Shown piece by piece: positions 41,858 through 54,131 of a DNA stretch of 64,000 nucleotides. The notes below the pieces were generated by a model. It saw only the letters and a list, made by a program, of their open reading frames with translations, was not told the DNA's origin and searched no databases. Made by a program: the position numbers and the translations under genes. The stretch is from Hygrophila difformis (Eukaryota; Streptophyta; Magnoliopsida; Lamiales; Acanthaceae), in assembly GCA_030278955.1 (NCBI GenBank), contig JAOANR010000003.1:20545050-20609049 (forward strand), in the 5' to 3' direction. Positions within the stretch are counted from its first letter, which is position 1; every line of letters begins with the position of its first letter.

Positions 41858-44178
41858 TGTATTTTCATCACATTCCGTAAGGGTGTTCGATTTCTGAGGT
41901 GGGGAATGCGATGAAAAATGCTTGGAAAAAATGTTGTCTGGGAAAAATGCCTTATCTTGAACAGGTCTTATTTCCAGTCTCTTAGCTTTTATGTCATGCA
42001 ATGATCAGACTCGTCAACTCCAAACCCTCCGAGATCGGTCACCATATATAATGAAGTGTATGAACACCGGACAACATTTTCCGGCCACATCATTGTATCA
42101 TATCATGGATCTAGCTCCCATTTCCTTATATGCTCAATTTTGGACTTCCTTCCATTTATAATGGGTTGCCTTCAAGTGTGGACTATTATGGGATGGGTTC
42201 ATGTACTGATTCAGTTTGGTACTGAATCGGTGACCCCATGAATATTGTGTGATGGGTTACAGTATAATATTTAAATTGCCAAAGATACCATTTATGGGGA
42301 TGCAATTAATAAGGCAAATGAAAATTTATTTTCCAATTTTGTAACAACAATCCATGAATGACAATAACCTGCCAAATTAAGTCATATATTACCAATTTAC
42401 CATTAAATATTGCATGAATATGGGTATGTGTCGATGAAACTGGCGCCTTCTAAAATTCCAATCCATCCAAACATCACAGTTAGAGTATTTGATCATCACA
42501 GTACTGAATTCTTTATAATTTCGTGTTTTCAAATAGTGGAAATATCATTACATTTGGTCTACTGCAAATTTAGGTGTATTGTAACCAGATAATAGATCCG
42601 AATGTTGTTCAAACGTCAAAAATTATGTAATGTGTTGTTCTCAAAAAGTGAAAATAATCATTTATAAAATTATATAATGTGTGTTGGGTGTATAAATACT
42701 TGACTGGTTGTGCATGTTGAAAAAATTCCTCATCAGATTTTATTTCCGCAATGTAATATCCTTTACATTTGGTTGCATGTAACAATTCAGGGGTTGTGTT
42801 GGTTTATTTAAATCAATGAGCCGGTTTTATATAATGGGTGTGAGTTTTTTGTTGGTGCTTGTGCTGAACGATATGTATACACGTGATCAGTTTATATGAT
42901 GTGTGTGCTTGTTTTATAGTATTACGCATTTGATGATTTCTATATGTGATAGATTCATACGATATGTGTGCTTGTTTTATATTATACATGTGATTGTTTA
43001 ATTTAAATTAATGAGCCGGTTTTATTTAATGTGTGCTCTTCATTGATGTAAGTGCTGAACAATATGTACATATGTGATGGGTTTATATGATGTGTGTGAT
43101 TGTTTTATATTATTATATATGTGATAGTTTTATTTAAATAAATAGATTGATTTTATTTAATGTGTGCAATTTTTCTGTTGATGAATGTGCTAGTTTTTAC
43201 TTAAATATGTGTTGATTTGTTTTTATGTATGTGCTGGTATTATCCAAAACCCTATTTACTTCTTAGGTCGCATATCCACAAACAATAAAATTATATTTAA
43301 TACCTCAGTTGATGTCAAAACTAGTTTAGATGTTGGTCTCCTATATGCATGGATACTAATTTATGTTTTTTTTTTTTCAAGCCCTGTCGTGCTTTTAATT
43401 ATGTGGACACACACAATGCTGTCAATTGCTTTTTATGTTAGCTGTGTAATGTCTTATTTGGAGAGCTTCTCTTGCTGTAATGCGTGTGTGGTGTGTAGAC
43501 GGAGTAGTGATATTGTGTAAGTTGTACTTCGATTGTTTTGATAATATACTTCTTTTTCCTCAAAAAAAATTGCTTTTTATGTTGCTTTAAAATTTTGATG
43601 TGATACGTTTTTTGTTTTCAAATTTGTTTTCATTGTTACGTGTACTTCGTAGAGGTTTGTAATTTTTCAGAGAGTATTTCAGTCACTCTCCAGTGGAACT
43701 CTATAACTCTATTTTGTTTTTTTCTTAAGTCTCATATAGAACAATCACACAAAGAAAACAAATTATAGGTCAACATTTTTTACCAATACTTCCAGATGGT
43801 TGTCCACGCATGGGGAGTCCGCCGGTGATAATTAAGATTTAGTCTAATTTCAACCACATATATACACACATGGAAGGAATAATGGTAATTTATCACTATT
43901 TTGGTAGGTTTCTATCATTCCATCATACTATTGCAAAGTTGGAAAGTGAATTTATAGTGTCTTTATTGCATACCTCCCCGTATATAATATACTCCACCGT
44001 CTAGCACATCATCCATATTTTAACAGTACATTCAGCAAGGGGCTGAATATAGATGTTCAGCCCCCTAACCGTACCCGACTATTATTATTTATAAATTGAT
44101 GAGCTTTTTCATAAATTTCTGAGATATTATCAAATCTCAATGCTACTCAAATTTGGCATGGCAAAAAAAAATTGAGCC
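41858..44178. other. Intergenic, no gene seen
   Basis: AT-rich with no recognised coding region. It includes the tandem repeat at 42805-43200. Confidence 0.5.
42805..43200. repeat. Imperfect long tandem repeat (about 130-195 bp)
   Basis: Two to three degenerate units, each with AATGAGCCGGTTTTAT, GTGCTGAAC.ATATGTA and TTTATATGATGTGTGTG. The unit starts are near 42815 and 43010, with a shorter third unit near 43137. Confidence 0.6.
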
Positions 44179-44181
44179 CAA

Positions 44182-44593
44182 TACTACAAGAATTATTTGT
44201 TCTATCGATCGGAAATTTTTTGTAAAATTCGGTCACTTAAAAAGTTTTTTTTTCTTACAATCATCAAAGTAACATGACCATGAGGAGCCTGGTCAGTTCT
44301 CTACTGGGAACGAGAAACAGAGCAACTTTCTAGAAACATATATTGGAATGTAAAACAGAGAAAAGATCACTCATCCGATCAACCACATCAGATAATCAAT
44401 TGTCTGGTGCTGTCGCGTTCAAACAAACAAGATTGGCATTGGACATGACAAGAAGTGGAACTCGGTCGATAGTAGCCTGGTCTGTCACTTAAAAAGTTAG
44501 CGACCGAAATTCATTGGTTACCATAATTTTAGCAATGGAAATTCGTTAGCTACCACAATTTTAGCAACTGAATTCGCAATTTTTCTAGTAGTG
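44182..44593. mobile_element. CACTA-type miniature element, 412 bp
   Basis: Left end TACTACAAGAATT (C to T change in the first base) and right end TTTCTAGTAGTG (inverse CACTACTAGAAA). The 3-bp duplication CAA is at 44179-44181 and 44594-44596. Subterminal repeats of the GCGACCGAAATTC and TTTTAGCAA type are present. No transposase. Confidence 0.75.
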
Positions 44594-44701
44594 CAATAGC
44601 GGAAAATTGAAACTCGAAAATTCGAAGCTGAGTAGGGAAAGGGATAGCTCGCCCACCCATCACCACTCCTCACTCAAATAAGGTATAAGGAAAACATATA
44701 C

Positions 44702-44830
44702 TCCCTTCTTTTCTTTTTTTTGTTGCCCCATTATGACTGTGCACTATTTATTGTGCTTATTTTTTTTGTTACCATCCTTTCTTTTTTGTTGTCCCATTTT
44801 GACATTGTGCACTATTTATTGTGCATTTTT
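44702..44830. repeat. Tandem duplication, about 67-bp unit
   Basis: GTGCACTATTTATTGTGC with its T-rich upstream part occurs twice. Confidence 0.6.
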
Positions 44831-45234
44831 TGCTCAATTTTTTTTTTTAAAAAAATTGAAGTTCTATAAGAAAAATATACTGTTAATCACATAGATTAAT
44901 AATATTAAATTTTTATAATATTTATTTCTACACGGTTACAATTGTTAATGATTAAAAATACGCATTATATTGCATAAAAATTTGTGAAATTAGGCTTTTA
45001 TTTTGAAAGGGAGAAGATATATATACAAGGAAACCGGTCAGAATACTAGGGATGAGCATGAAAACCTGATATATGATATCCGATCGCAATTTTGGGTATC
45101 TGATCCAAGTTTTTTCTTTTTTCGGGTCAAATATGGATATGATTTAATTCCGATATTCAGATATCCAAATTTATTTATTTATTTTAAAAAAATGTTTTCA
45201 TATGTTTAACATTGTAGTAGAATTTTACCAATAG

Positions 45235-45312
45235 CAGTTGGCTTGAGTGGATGGGGCTCTAGTTGCTTAAGCAAGGTCTTGGGTTCGAGCCTTGTGTATG
45301 CAAAAAATTTTA
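45235..45312 (+). mobile_element. Short tRNA-derived SINE (family 2)
   Basis: A-box TGGCTTGAGTGG and B-box GGTTCGAGCC are spaced about as in a tRNA, and TGCAAAAAATTTT follows. It differs from the SINEs at 38.6 and 41.4 kb. It may lie in a decayed hAT element whose left end TAGGGATGAGCA is at 45048. Confidence 0.6.
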
Positions 45313-46494
45313 AATTTTGTTTTAGCTTGGATATATTCGAATGATAATTTCATTTTAAACTCTATTCCTAATGATTTGTGAATTTTCAAAAAGGAAAAAA
45401 AAATGGCAAAATTCAAATTTTCGGATCGGATATCCTTCATCGGAACCGAAAATTTGGATATGATTATGATTAAATCTATATAAGATACTAACGTTTCTTA
45501 TGAACATAATCCAGAACATAATCAATATTGTCCTTATTGTATCTTATATTTTTATCTTCATTTTTATTAAAAATAACAAATCAATGTTATATCTATAAAT
45601 CATTATAAAATATGATCAAACACATCTCCGGTTATTATCACGACACATCATAAACGCTACATCATCCTCTCAAAAATACCAGATGCTGACATGTGGCATC
45701 TATCAATTTATAATATAAATATTGAATTAAATTTAATCTATTTTAAATCTTCTTAAAAGTATTATTCTAAGATTTCCTCTATATTTAGAAAATAAATATA
45801 TATTAATATAAAAAAGTCTAGAGAAAATCTTTCTGTGTATTCAAAAAGATATAAATTCAAAACAAATTAAATTATACTACTATTATAGTATTTTACATTT
45901 TGTAAATATATTATTAAAATTATATATTATAAATTCTTTAAATTTATATATGATATTATTTCGCAAATTTTATTTATTATAATCTATCTATATCTATATA
46001 ATAAATTTTGAATTAAATTTAATCTATGTTAAATCTTTATAAAAAAAATATTTTACTAAGATTCATCTGTAAATTAATCTATATAATAAATCCTGAATAG
46101 CTTTTGGCATGTGCAGACTCTTTTGTTATTATTAAATTTAATTCCTCCTTAATTTTAAAGGGTTAATCAGTCATTATATGCTCATTTAGATCAACGGCTC
46201 TTATTAAAACACATAAGCAGACTGGGTTACATGTAATCTTCTGACTAATTACACGTCATCAGATATGTCATCAATATCTCTATTTAGAAAATAAATCTAT
46301 CTATTAATATAATAAAATCTTGAGAAAATCTTCATATATATTTTAAAAAAAATATAATTGATTACAAATATATATATAAATTATTTGATTGTATACATAA
46401 TATTTTAAAAATATTATTAAATAAATTTAATTAGGTAAAAATTTATGTCTAAAAAATATATAATTATATATCAATATAAGGAAGATTATATTTT
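45313..46494. other. AT-rich intergenic, decayed repeats
   Basis: Blocks such as GAATTAAATTTAATCTAT (near 45722 and 46010) and ATTAATATAA..AATCTT recur. No coding region. TCTATATAATAAATCCTG near 46079 resembles a Helitron start, but no matching end was found. Confidence 0.45.
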
Positions 46495-47978
46495 GCCTAT
46501 GTCTCTGAATCTACTGGCATGGCGCCGTCTACTCAACAATGTATGGCATTTCGAGAAATTCTTGACAAATGTGGTCTTGGCCAGGTGTATACAGTGGGAG
46601 ATGAGTTTACTTGGCAGAAAAATAATTTGGGTGGTCTAGTGGCGCGCAAAAGATTAGATAGAGCAGTTGCGAACATTGACTGGATTAACGCTTTTTCATA
46701 TGGTTTTTTGGAAGTTCTTCCCAGACGAGCCTCCGATCACCATGGTATTCTTCTTCGGTGCGCTCAAACATCTTGTTATAGAGGCCCTAGACCGTTCCGA
46801 TGGGAAATGGCATGGTCGGATCATCATCATTATCCCCACATTGTGTCTGCAGCTTGGAATGGCGTTAATGGGGGTATTGGACAGCGGCTTAATCAAGTCT
46901 AAGAATCTTCCAAACATTTCAATACATACACTTTCGGGAATATTACTCGCAGGAAAAAAGAATTCTTAAAAGGTTGGCGGGTATTCAATGTGTTCAGGTT
47001 GGGATTGATTCAGCTCAAATGGCAAGCCTGGAATTTCAGCTTAGCCGTGATCTTGATGAGGTACTCAAGCAGGAAGAAATGTTATGGTATCAGAAATCTA
47101 GGGACTCTTGTGTTAGGCTTGGTGATCGGAATACCCGGTATTTTCACACCAAGACTCGGATTCATAGACAGCGAGACTCTATCTCCGGCCTTGATATTGA
47201 TGGACATTGGATTACTAATGATGTTGAACTTCAAAACCATGCCCAGAATCATTTTGGTTGGGTTTTTCGGCAGCCTGAACAGCCTGTTCGGCCTCCAAGT
47301 TTACTGACCCAGCTACCACCACTTCCTGATGTTGAAGGATTAGATGCTGATGCTCGGTTTAAGGAAGTTGAGGACGCTGTTAAGAGTATGAAGAGCTTAG
47401 CAGCTCCGGGACCCGATGGTTTTCCTGTGTTTTTCTATAATAGTAAAACATATTAGGACATCGTAGGGAAAGATCTTTGGCATTCTGTGCGCATGGCTAT
47501 TAGGGATGGAAAATTTGAGACTAGCATCTCAGATACCTTTATTTGTTTACTTCCCAAGATTTTTATCCCTAGGGAGATTCGGCATTATCGGCCTATTAGT
47601 CTGTGCAATGTGTGCTACAAGGTTTTAACCAAGGTCATTGTTAATCGTTTGCGGCCTTTGTAAAGTGTTATATTAGGCCTGCTCAATCTGCATTCTTGCC
47701 GGGACGAGGGACAGCTGGAAATGCCATCATTCTTCAAGAGGCCATCACGATTTTTAGGAATCGACATTGCAAATCAAAGGATATCCTTCTTAAGGTTGAT
47801 CTTGAGAAGGCGTATGATAACATAAGTTGGGAGTTTTTGGAGAATTGTTTGAGAGATATGAAGATTCCTTGTTGTCTTTTAAAGGCCATCATGTTTTGTG
47901 TTAAATCGCCTCGTTATTCTATTCTTTCGAATGGGATGGATCTTCCACCTATTACTCCGGCTAGAGGTCTTCGGCAAG
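46495..47978 (+). pseudogene. LINE ORF2 fragment (endonuclease end plus reverse transcriptase start)
   Basis: The frame fragment at 46519-46902 holds the end of the apurinic-like endonuclease (KRLDRAVANIDW, then the catalytic-end motif SDHHGI). After a frameshift near 46890, 46974-47456 has the linker motif LGDRNTRYFHTKT and the first RT block PGPDGFP. A TAG follows (47454-47456), then LPKIF and YRPISLCNVCYKV. After another shift near 47660 come PGRGTAGNAI and the RT motif KVDLEKAYD near 47800. The sequence stops at GLRQ (47978), where the Athila-type element starts, so the catalytic FADD region is not in this part. The 5' half of ORF2 and all of ORF1 are absent. Confidence 0.85.
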
Positions 47979-50661
47979 TGAAACTTTTGACAATTTCTCA
48001 CACGAGTATTTTTGAAATAATAGAACCCCGGTCTTGATTTTATTTAATGAGAATCATTTTATGAAGGCGGAGTTAGGATTAGGGATATATTTATAGGTTG
48101 TCACGTTTTTATTACTCATGTTAAGAAACTGTGGCCCGAAAGCGCACGGTGTCAAAAATTGCAGTAATTTATAGTAAGACCGGATCGTTCACTGGAGGAT
48201 GTGCGATAGAAGCAGGGCCCACGTCGTTTTACTAGATTTTCCATTCGTATTGCTCCAATTGGTTTGAAAAGTGATTAACAACTACTGGCATGAATTTAAA
48301 CTAAACTATAAAAGCGTTTAAATCTATTCTACAAAGCAAATAAATTTATTCTAGAAAGCAGGTAAAGTTACTCTAGAAATGCGATAAATACTATCTATGA
48401 AAGCAATGAATATTTACACTATGCTAGCTATGAAGCTATATCACAGTGTAGACAGAAGGGACATGAAGAAAAGAATAAAAATTGGACAAGATTTAGATAA
48501 AGCAGTTTTAAACTTCCATTTTTATACACAGATCTTGGTTTGGGATAATTCTATCAGATAGCAAATTCTCATGCTCTCAATACTGCTTTCCCTTTAACAG
48601 ACAGGTACTTACAGTATGAGTTTACATGTTCTTAAGACCGCAAAATTCTAAGATACCACAGATTCCTAACTGCCCTGGCCTGGGTGTGTTACTTCGCCTG
48701 TGGTGGACAAGCAACACCTGACAAATCATTTATTGACATGCCAAGTACTACTATCATTCTCCCATGTCACACCCAAAGATTCTAATTAAGCCCTGAACTA
48801 TCCCTTAACTATCAATCCTAGTAGCAGTTACACAACTCTCAATACAACCGAGTGACCTCTAATGAAAGCATTTAAAAGAAAGCGATAAAGAAAGCATTTA
48901 AAACCTATCACTCGGAGGTTTTGAAGGTCTGACCCTGGTAGTAAAAGATAGCTCCTCATCAGAATGATGAAGTATGGATCAAGAATTCCCGGATTTTGGT
49001 GAACCACTCGCAGTGTTCACTTCCTTCCGGGTGATTATGAGATACAAACTAATGAAACGAACTAGTAAAGTAGTTCGTTCCGGATGCACTCACCCAGGAC
49101 TCAAAAATAGGCTTTGGCAGAAGGGGATAGCAGTTGAAAGAAAACTCAACCCTATCTTAGAAAATAACCAAGGCCTGGATGATGTTCCTCTAAGATTATC
49201 TACTACACTGTATTTGAGTCCAAGTGGACCCCATCTCGGTGTAATGTTTTATCTTAGATTCCCAACAAACAACAATTTTGGAAAATAATGGATTTGAAAA
49301 TCATTCCCTAAACAGGTACTAGACTCTCAGTTAAAACACAGATCCTTTCAGTCTAGGTGAGACCTAATCGCTGACTCTGCTTCTAATTACCCAAAATCAA
49401 CCCTTGACAGAATGTGAAATAGTCATAACTGCAGAATTTATCCCTTACTCAGATCCGGATTTTACAAAGGAGTTATTATCGGAAATTTAATATACAATAT
49501 CTGTTTAAGATCTAGACTTCTATTGTCCAAGGGAAGGATCCCAAAATATTATAGACCAAAACGATTACATAATAATAGCATGCATAAGGATATATGGAAG
49601 TGTAAAATTAACTGACCCAAAATATAGGTGCGGGTCTAGACAGAAGGTGGAACATAGATATGAGGTGGTCAGGAGACCAAAGTAATGGCAGAATAATCGG
49701 GTGGACTGTAAACATCTACAGGCCAGTTTCCCAATTACTCGGATGGAGCGAATTTAGACAGCTTAGACCCTGTAATGGCAGTGTCAATGCCAGTTGGGCC
49801 TCCACTGTCTGTGAATTCGGATAAAAACCTACATGCTTCCTCTCTGCAGTACTTATCAGCTAATATTGACAGACATTAGCAGAGTTTTACTACAGATTGG
49901 AATTTGGGTTTGGAAATTAAGATAAACAAAATAAAACTGTATCTGGATAGGAGTCAGCTGAGCAGCTATTATAACCCCGGATGGGCGAACCGCCAAGGCT
50001 TCCACTGACTGCCTTCCAACCATGCAAAATAACACTTAGTAACTAATACCCAGAACACGAGCTAGTCATCCGTGAGGGAACACCCGCCAACATTAGTCTG
50101 ATGTATTCTTTACTAATTGTTACACACAATACACAAAAGACAAAATAAAATGAAATAAAGAGAAGAACTTGCATGAGAGACATTGGTTTCTCATGCAAGG
50201 TTATGGAATCAATCCATAATTGATGGCTTAAATAATCCCTCCTACCATAATTAATTACAGTCCGGATTATCTGTTTAAGACATCATGATTTTGCTTATAG
50301 AAAAATGTTTTAGTGACAATTGAACAAAGGTCCTCTAATCACGACAATTAGTGATTTAATTATTGCTAATTAGAATCATCAATCATTAATGACTAGAGGG
50401 TTCAATTAATTAACAGGTAGGAATGGAGAATCAAAATTTTGGCAGCATAACGCCTTATATTGCAATTCTAGGGTATTACATCTTAATCCGTGGGATTTAG
50501 ATGTGAGTTTTTGCAATATAATGGAGAGTAGAAGATCAGAATTTTGGGATTAAATAGGGAGGAGGATTCTGTCGAGATACCATAAATGGTGTCATGGGCC
50601 TAGACCCTCGACATGGGTGCCTCGACAGGTTTACAGAAATTTGGGCAGAGTTTCACCCTGT

Positions 50662-51120
50662 GTCGCTAAGCAAAAGTTGTGTCGCGGACCGTGGGTCCGC
50701 GACAGGTGTTTAGCGACACAGAGTTGCCTCTGGAAATTTCTAAGTATTTTGGTTCCCAGTCGCTAATCTGGAATTGTATCGCGGAGCATGGGTCCGCGAC
50801 AGGATTCCTAGCGACTGGGGTTTTCAAAATAATCATGCAAGGCATAATTTCCTGTCTCGGAATAAAGGTTGAGTCGCGGACCATGGGTCCACGACTAGGT
50901 TGTTCCACGGCAAGAGCCATGCAGACGAAAATAACAAGAGTTTGGTTCCTGGTCGCTAAGCATGGTTGAGTCGAGGACCGTGGGTCCGCGACAAGATGTT
51001 TGGCGACCAAGGGTTTTCAGATAATGGAGACAAGTGTCCTTAGACATCCATGTCGCGGAACACCCTCCTGTCGACAAACGTGGCTTGGCGACAGGAGTCG
51101 GTTGGCGACAAGGGTGGTTC
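50662..51120. repeat. Palindrome cluster 1 (about 96-bp tandem units)
   Basis: 23-bp inverted repeats at 50681-50703, 50778-50800, 50873-50895 and 50970-50992, spaced 97, 95 and 97 bp. The first has perfect arms GTCGCGGACC and GGTCCGCGAC around GTG. Outer arms enclose several of them: GTCGCTAA / TTAGCGAC around the first, CCCAGTCGCTA / TAGCGACTGGG around the second. A degenerate fifth unit starts at 51052. Confidence 0.85.
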
Positions 51121-51734
51121 AGGACCCAAGTCAGTAAAAGCAAAGCTGAACAGTAGCATGCAAAAAGTGTGATCTCACCCCATTTCGGATTAAAAAGCTA
51201 TTCTAAACCAAAAGCAACCAAACAACATTTAAAATAACAAGAACAGGCTTGAACAGAAATAAACCTATCTAGAACAGTATTTAAATAGAGCAACATCCTA
51301 ATCTAGGGTTTGATCACACACGTACATGAATGCCATCCACAAAGAGTACAATAGGCATAATAATAGGAAATGGGGTCAAATGACTTCAAAAAGGAAAATG
51401 AAAGCATAAAATCCATGGGGTGTGAGACCCATGTCATGATTTGGGACACATTTGGTGAATATTTTCCCATATTATTAAATGGGGTTTGTTAATACCCATC
51501 ATTTGGGTAATACAAACCCTAAATCAAGCTTAATAACAAAAACGAAACTGTGAACAGTGGCTACCTAAGCTATTTGAATCAAGAACAGGAATATAAAACT
51601 ACCCTAAGCTAAGCTAATGCAAGAATTAAATAATACAAAAAATAAAACTAAGCTAAGAACTACCTAGAGAGAATTCCTTCAATCTGTCTTCAAGAGAATG
51701 AAAATCTAACCCTGAGCTCATGGGGGTCTCCTCA

Positions 51735-51742
51735 TATTTATA
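51735..51742 (-). promoter_or_regulatory. TATA box in the Athila-type LTR
   Basis: TATAAATA on the minus strand in the context ACTCCTATAAATATGAGG. Cluster 2 lies 140-350 bp upstream of it and cluster 1 lies downstream, in the presumed transcribed leader. Confidence 0.6.
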
Positions 51743-51816
51743 GGAGTGGAGCCCTAGGCCCATGGGCTTGATCTGAGGCCCACTGTGTCTCAAGACATCA
51801 CACACATCACAACTTT

Positions 51817-52110
51817 GTCGCGGAACAGGGTTGCATGTGGCAAGGCTTCTCGACTGGGTCTTGTGTCTCTATCCGTGTCCGTGTCGCGGAACCATGGTCC
51901 TCGACAGGGGTTCCTCGACTGGGGTGTGGCTTGGCCTCCAAGGTGTTGGTGGCGCGGAGCTTGGTCGTGTCGCGGAACCATGGTCCTCGACCAGGGTTCC
52001 TCGACTGGAGGTTCCCAGATTGGTCTTCTTCTTCATGTTGTATGCTGGGTCGCGGGTCTCTCCTGTGTCGCGGAACCATGGTCCTCGACCAGATGTTCCT
52101 CGACCAGATG
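51817..52110. repeat. Palindrome cluster 2
   Basis: 23-bp inverted repeats at 51883-51905, 51969-51991 and 52067-52089, all three GTCGCGGAACC...TCGAC with the centre CCATGG, each followed by TTCCTCGACT/C after 6-7 bases. A degenerate start lies at 51817. Confidence 0.82.
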
Positions 52111-52457
52111 TTCTCAGACAGAGCTGAATGGGCCAGATGGGCCAAAGTTATTCTTTTTGTGGACTTTTCTATCTTTTTCCATCTTTTTGTATTTTGTGGG
52201 CTTGTTTATTCTTTTGCCCATCTTTTTGCATCCTTTTCTTTTCTTTTCTTTTTCTCATGTTTTTGGATTTTTCTAACATAAATATGTAATAAAATTACAT
52301 ATTTGTGCATTTTTCATACCAGCTCAATATTTTTACAATTATGCATAAATCAGTCCAATTCGACTGCTTTCTTATTTAATATAAGATCGGAATGCGATCA
52401 AATGCCCGTTTCAGACACGGAAATGGATTGAAAATAATGGTTATTTCTGGCCATTAT

Positions 52458-52474
52458 CAACATCCTCACATTTA
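52458..52474 (-). other. PPT-like motif copy 3 (3' LTR edge)
   Basis: On the minus strand TAAATGTGAGGATGTTG. Its last TG is taken as the LTR start. It is only moderately purine-rich. Confidence 0.6.
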
Positions 52475-54131
52475 ATACTGATCGTCCCCGAGCAGTCAGA
52501 GTCAATGTTCCTAAGAACACGGACTCTACATATTCAATTCATTTTCGTGGCTTCATAAATCACATCCTTTTTGGATTGGGATAAGACAATCAAAAACTAC
52601 AAGTATTAAGTTCCCTTGATTGCAGTGTTTAATGAAATGATACTTGCTCACTATATCGGGACTACAAATCAAACATTATTATTAATCCTTCATGAATATC
52701 ATGTTTGAAAGATGCAAAGATTAAAAATGAGAATTAAAGGATGACACGAACATATCACAATTCATGAAACAGAGCCTCACATGTAGGAGAATCGGAAAGT
52801 TCACTCACTCTCAATTTGGGGTTTAATCAGTGAACACTCAAAATCAAATTTAATTAAATTATCCCATAAGCTTGCAATCAGACCAACTCGCCACCGGCTC
52901 ATTTCTTCAAATCGAGATCCCGAGGTCTTATTTAAGGGTTATAACGGGGCGTACGGTTGTAATATTTGGTAGGGAAGGGAGATTATTGGGCTAAGAAGTG
53001 ACAAGAATTTATTCTATCATAACTTGGCATATTTATGATCATCATTATTTCTTTCTTTTGCTTTTCTTTTTCTATTGCATGACATTAGACTATGTCTAAT
53101 TTGCTTTGTCATTTGCAATTTATTTATTTGTGTTGAATTGAATTCAACATCTCTCTCTCTCTCTCTCTCTTTTTTTTTTTGAATCGGTTTATAGAATACC
53201 GATTTATACATCTTTGATGATCACAAATTCAATGCCTTGATAAAAATTATTCTTGCACACTTGGGTTTGAATTTCTTGGTCTTTTTGTAAGGATAGGAAT
53301 AATATAGAGGGCTTCAAAGAAAAATTAGGCTTAAGGCTCAAATTGGTTAATCCTAAAGGGAAAGTATTTTTGGGTTTGGATTTCAAACGAAGGCCAAAAA
53401 TTTGGGTCTTCTAGGTGCCTCGATCATATGCTCGATTTTGGGAATATGGCATGGTCTTGAATCGGTCCCAATTGCAAGTTCTAGTTTCCTTTAATCAAAT
53501 TGATTCACACATCAAAGAAGTAAATGAGTAAAAGTGACTCATGGCTCAAATCTCACAAGGTTGGGTTGATTCATGTCATACGGTATTCTCAAATTTAATC
53601 AAAGCTTAGTCCTAACACTCTATTCAATCAAGACCTCTAACATGCAGATTTATTACCCAACAAGCTGATCGCATCATTAAATTTTTATAGCTCAAAACCT
53701 TAGGAATTCATTTCATGCATGTTCTCAATTATATTGTCCCAATTTAAAAGTTTGAAAATTTAGTCATAAGCCTAAATTCAACATGTGAATTTAGAGCAGG
53801 TTTATGCATATTTTTGCTGGTTATTTAATTTAAAGCAGTAAAGAGGCACTGCTGACATACGGAGTATGTCAACAACATATTTTTGGTCTGACAGTCACTT
53901 ATTCATCTTGGACTGTCAGACATCTTTTCAAAGGAAGCAAATAAAGATTGTTGCAGATCTCAATCTTGAGTTCAATTTTGTGGAAAGCGGTAAAGTACAA
54001 TAATTTTAAGGGATTCCTATGCAGTTAGTGTGAACCTGCATGTAAAAAGAGGAAATACCTTATATGATGCCTGATACTAGGGCTTAAAAAGGACTAGAGC
54101 ATACTAGGATTCATCTCTCCTTCCTTCTTTT
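52475..54131. other. Non-coding part of the post-pol region
   Basis: AT-rich, with a (CT)n microsatellite followed by a T-run at about 53150-53180. No coding region recognised. Confidence 0.5.

Larger units (their letters stand above)
47979..52459 (-). repeat. Left (3') LTR of the Athila-type element
   Basis: On the plus strand it runs TGAAACTTTTGAC to CATTATCA. Its first 1.19 kb matches 62806-64000. The end is placed at the first PPT-like motif, giving 4481 bp, which is long for Athila. Because the same motif recurs at 54855 and 56815, the end is not certain. It contains two palindrome clusters and a minus-strand TATA box. Confidence 0.7.

Noticed and set aside
46079..46100. Possible start of another Helitron (TCTATATAATAAATCC)
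   Set aside because: No hairpin plus CTRR end found downstream; AT-rich DNA gives such matches by chance.
50681..51000. Regularly spaced palindromes resembling a CRISPR array
   Set aside because: The host is a plant nuclear genome, the units lie inside an LTR, the repeats vary at the centre and no cas genes exist.
51785..52281. Three overlapping open frames of 98-163 codons on the plus strand
   Set aside because: They arise because the palindrome units lack stops; repeated peptides such as RNHGP mirror the repeat, with no domain.
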